Assembly (NCBI GenBank): GCA_007118445.1
Contig: SKRP01000059.1
Coordinates: 1-14,850, forward strand
Direction of reading: 5' to 3'
Origin: Natronohydrobacter sp.
Lineage (GTDB): Bacteria; Pseudomonadota; Alphaproteobacteria; Rhodobacterales; Rhodobacteraceae
DNA length: 14,850 nt
A program made the translations under genes and the position numbers. Positions 14,179 through 14,850 of this stretch are shown here, one piece after another. The notes beneath the pieces are model-generated. The model saw only the letters and a program-made list of their open reading frames with translations, was not told the DNA's origin and did no database searches. Positions within the stretch are counted from its first letter, which is position 1. Each line of letters opens with the position of its first letter.

Positions 14179-14850
14179 GTGACCAGCACGGAGACCGCCA
14201 GCGCTGCGCTGGGTGAGCTTGTATCAATCCCGGCCCTGCTTGCGCGCAACGCCAAACGCTACGGGATGCAGGCCGCGTATCGCGAAAAGGAATTCGGCAT
14301 CTGGCAGAGCTGGACCTGGGCGGAAACCCAGGCCGAGGTCCGGGCCATGGCGCTGGGCTTTCTGGCGCTGGGGATGCGCGAGGGCGATTATGTCGCCATC
14401 ATCGGGCGCAACCGGCCTGCGCTTTACTGGTCGATGGTGGCGGCGCAATCGGTGGGCGCAATCCCGGTGCCGCTCTATCAGGACGCAGTGGCTGAAGAGA
14501 TGGCCTATGTGCTCGATCATTGCGGCGCGCGGTTTGTGATCTGTGGCGATCAGGAACAGGTCGACAAGGTGCTGGAAGTGCAGGAGAAAGTCACCTGCAT
14601 CGAGGAAATCGCCTATCTCGACAAGCGCGGTATGCGCAAATACGACCACAGCCATATGAACTGGCTGGAAGATGTCATGCGCGAGGGCCGCGCGGCGGAA
14701 ACCCGTCTGGGCGGGGAACTCGACCGGCGGACCGCATCGCTGACACTCGATCATACCTGTGTCATGCTCTATACTTCGGGGACGACGGGCAAGCCCAAGG
14801 GCGTGGTGCTGTCGAACCGCAATATCATCCTGACCTCGAAGAATTCGTCC
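14179..14850 (+). CDS. Long-chain acyl-CoA synthetase-like AMP-forming ligase (5' part only)
   Basis: N-terminal 224 residues of an ANL-superfamily enzyme that activates a carboxylic acid with ATP and then CoA; the frame runs past the right edge, and full-length relatives have roughly 600 or more residues. Recognisable features: PALLARNAKRYGMQAAYREKEFGIWQSWTW-type opening, GFLALGMREGDYVAIIGRNRP, SVGAIPVPLYQDAVAEEMAYVLDHCGARFVI, and the ATP-binding P-loop YTSGTTGKPKGV beginning at Y198, followed by LSNRNII. The start is a GTG placed after the strong ribosome site AAGGAGGAG. It is divergent from the kinase/regulator operon and may be its target. In Rhizobiales and Rhodobacterales ligases of this form often precede branched-chain amino acid type ABC transporter genes; whether that holds here lies outside the window. 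Substrate chain length cannot be told from this part. Confidence 0.88.
   Translation, partial: MTSTETASAALGELVSIPALLARNAKRYGMQAAYREKEFGIWQSWTWAETQAEVRAMALGFLALGMREGDYVAIIGRNRPALYWSMVAAQSVGAIPVPLYQDAVAEEMAYVLDHCGARFVICGDQEQVDKVLEVQEKVTCIEEIAYLDKRGMRKYDHSHMNWLEDVMREGRAAETRLGGELDRRTASLTLDHTCVMLYTSGTTGKPKGVVLSNRNIILTSKNSS

Noticed and set aside
12188..14182. Open frame of 664 codons on the plus strand opposite the kinase gene
   Set aside because: It is fully antisense to a kinase with all catalytic motifs; the translation is rich in R, Q, G and H with no domain. GC-biased third positions create such frames.

Overview
The window looks like chromosomal DNA of an alphaproteobacterium, most likely a member of the Rhodobacterales. 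The DNA is GC-rich, with many long antisense open frames that are by-products of GC-biased third codon positions. The gene content fits that group: a Hint_2-type protein, a DUF465/YdcH protein, a PAS_7 hybrid kinase and an IclR-controlled sugar ABC operon. The assignment rests on protein style, not on a marker gene.

Region 1 (1-4767) is a divergent carbohydrate ABC transporter locus. Leftward run a periplasmic binding protein and two permeases, the second cut by the window edge. Rightward run an IclR-type regulator and the MalK/UgpC-type ATPase. The 111-bp divergent gap holds overlapping face-to-face promoter candidates and an operator-like palindrome. A GC-rich hairpin lies between the binding-protein and permease genes. 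Together these encode a complete importer with its local regulator; the substrate cannot be read from the sequence.

Region 2 (4768-6322) holds a 415-bp gene-free stretch, whose right part is clearly AT-richer than its surroundings, then a single gene for a Hint-domain protein with an apparently intact Cys/His active site, closed by a good intrinsic terminator.

Region 3 (6407-10458) has a small four-helix membrane protein of unknown function, a cysteine synthase-like PLP enzyme and, 9 bp later, a large DUF3772/MscS-type mechanosensitive channel.

Region 4 (10547-11298) has a DUF465 gene whose Shine-Dalgarno is embedded in an inverted repeat, convergent with a UspA-like gene.

Region 5 (11364-14850) is a two-component system: a soluble hybrid kinase (PAS-PAS-HisKA-HATPase-REC) whose stop overlaps the start of an OmpR-type regulator by 4 bp. 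Divergent from it is the 5' part of an acyl-CoA synthetase gene. The 188-bp gap carries an 8-bp direct repeat at exactly 10-bp spacing, just upstream of a TACAAT hexamer. This is what an OmpR-family activator site could look like, and it suggests, without proving, that the kinase/regulator pair controls the ligase.

I saw no rRNA, tRNA, CRISPR array, insertion sequence or prophage. No obviously new multi-gene system stands out; the best leads are the regulatory structures, the Hint protein and the kinase-ligase pairing.
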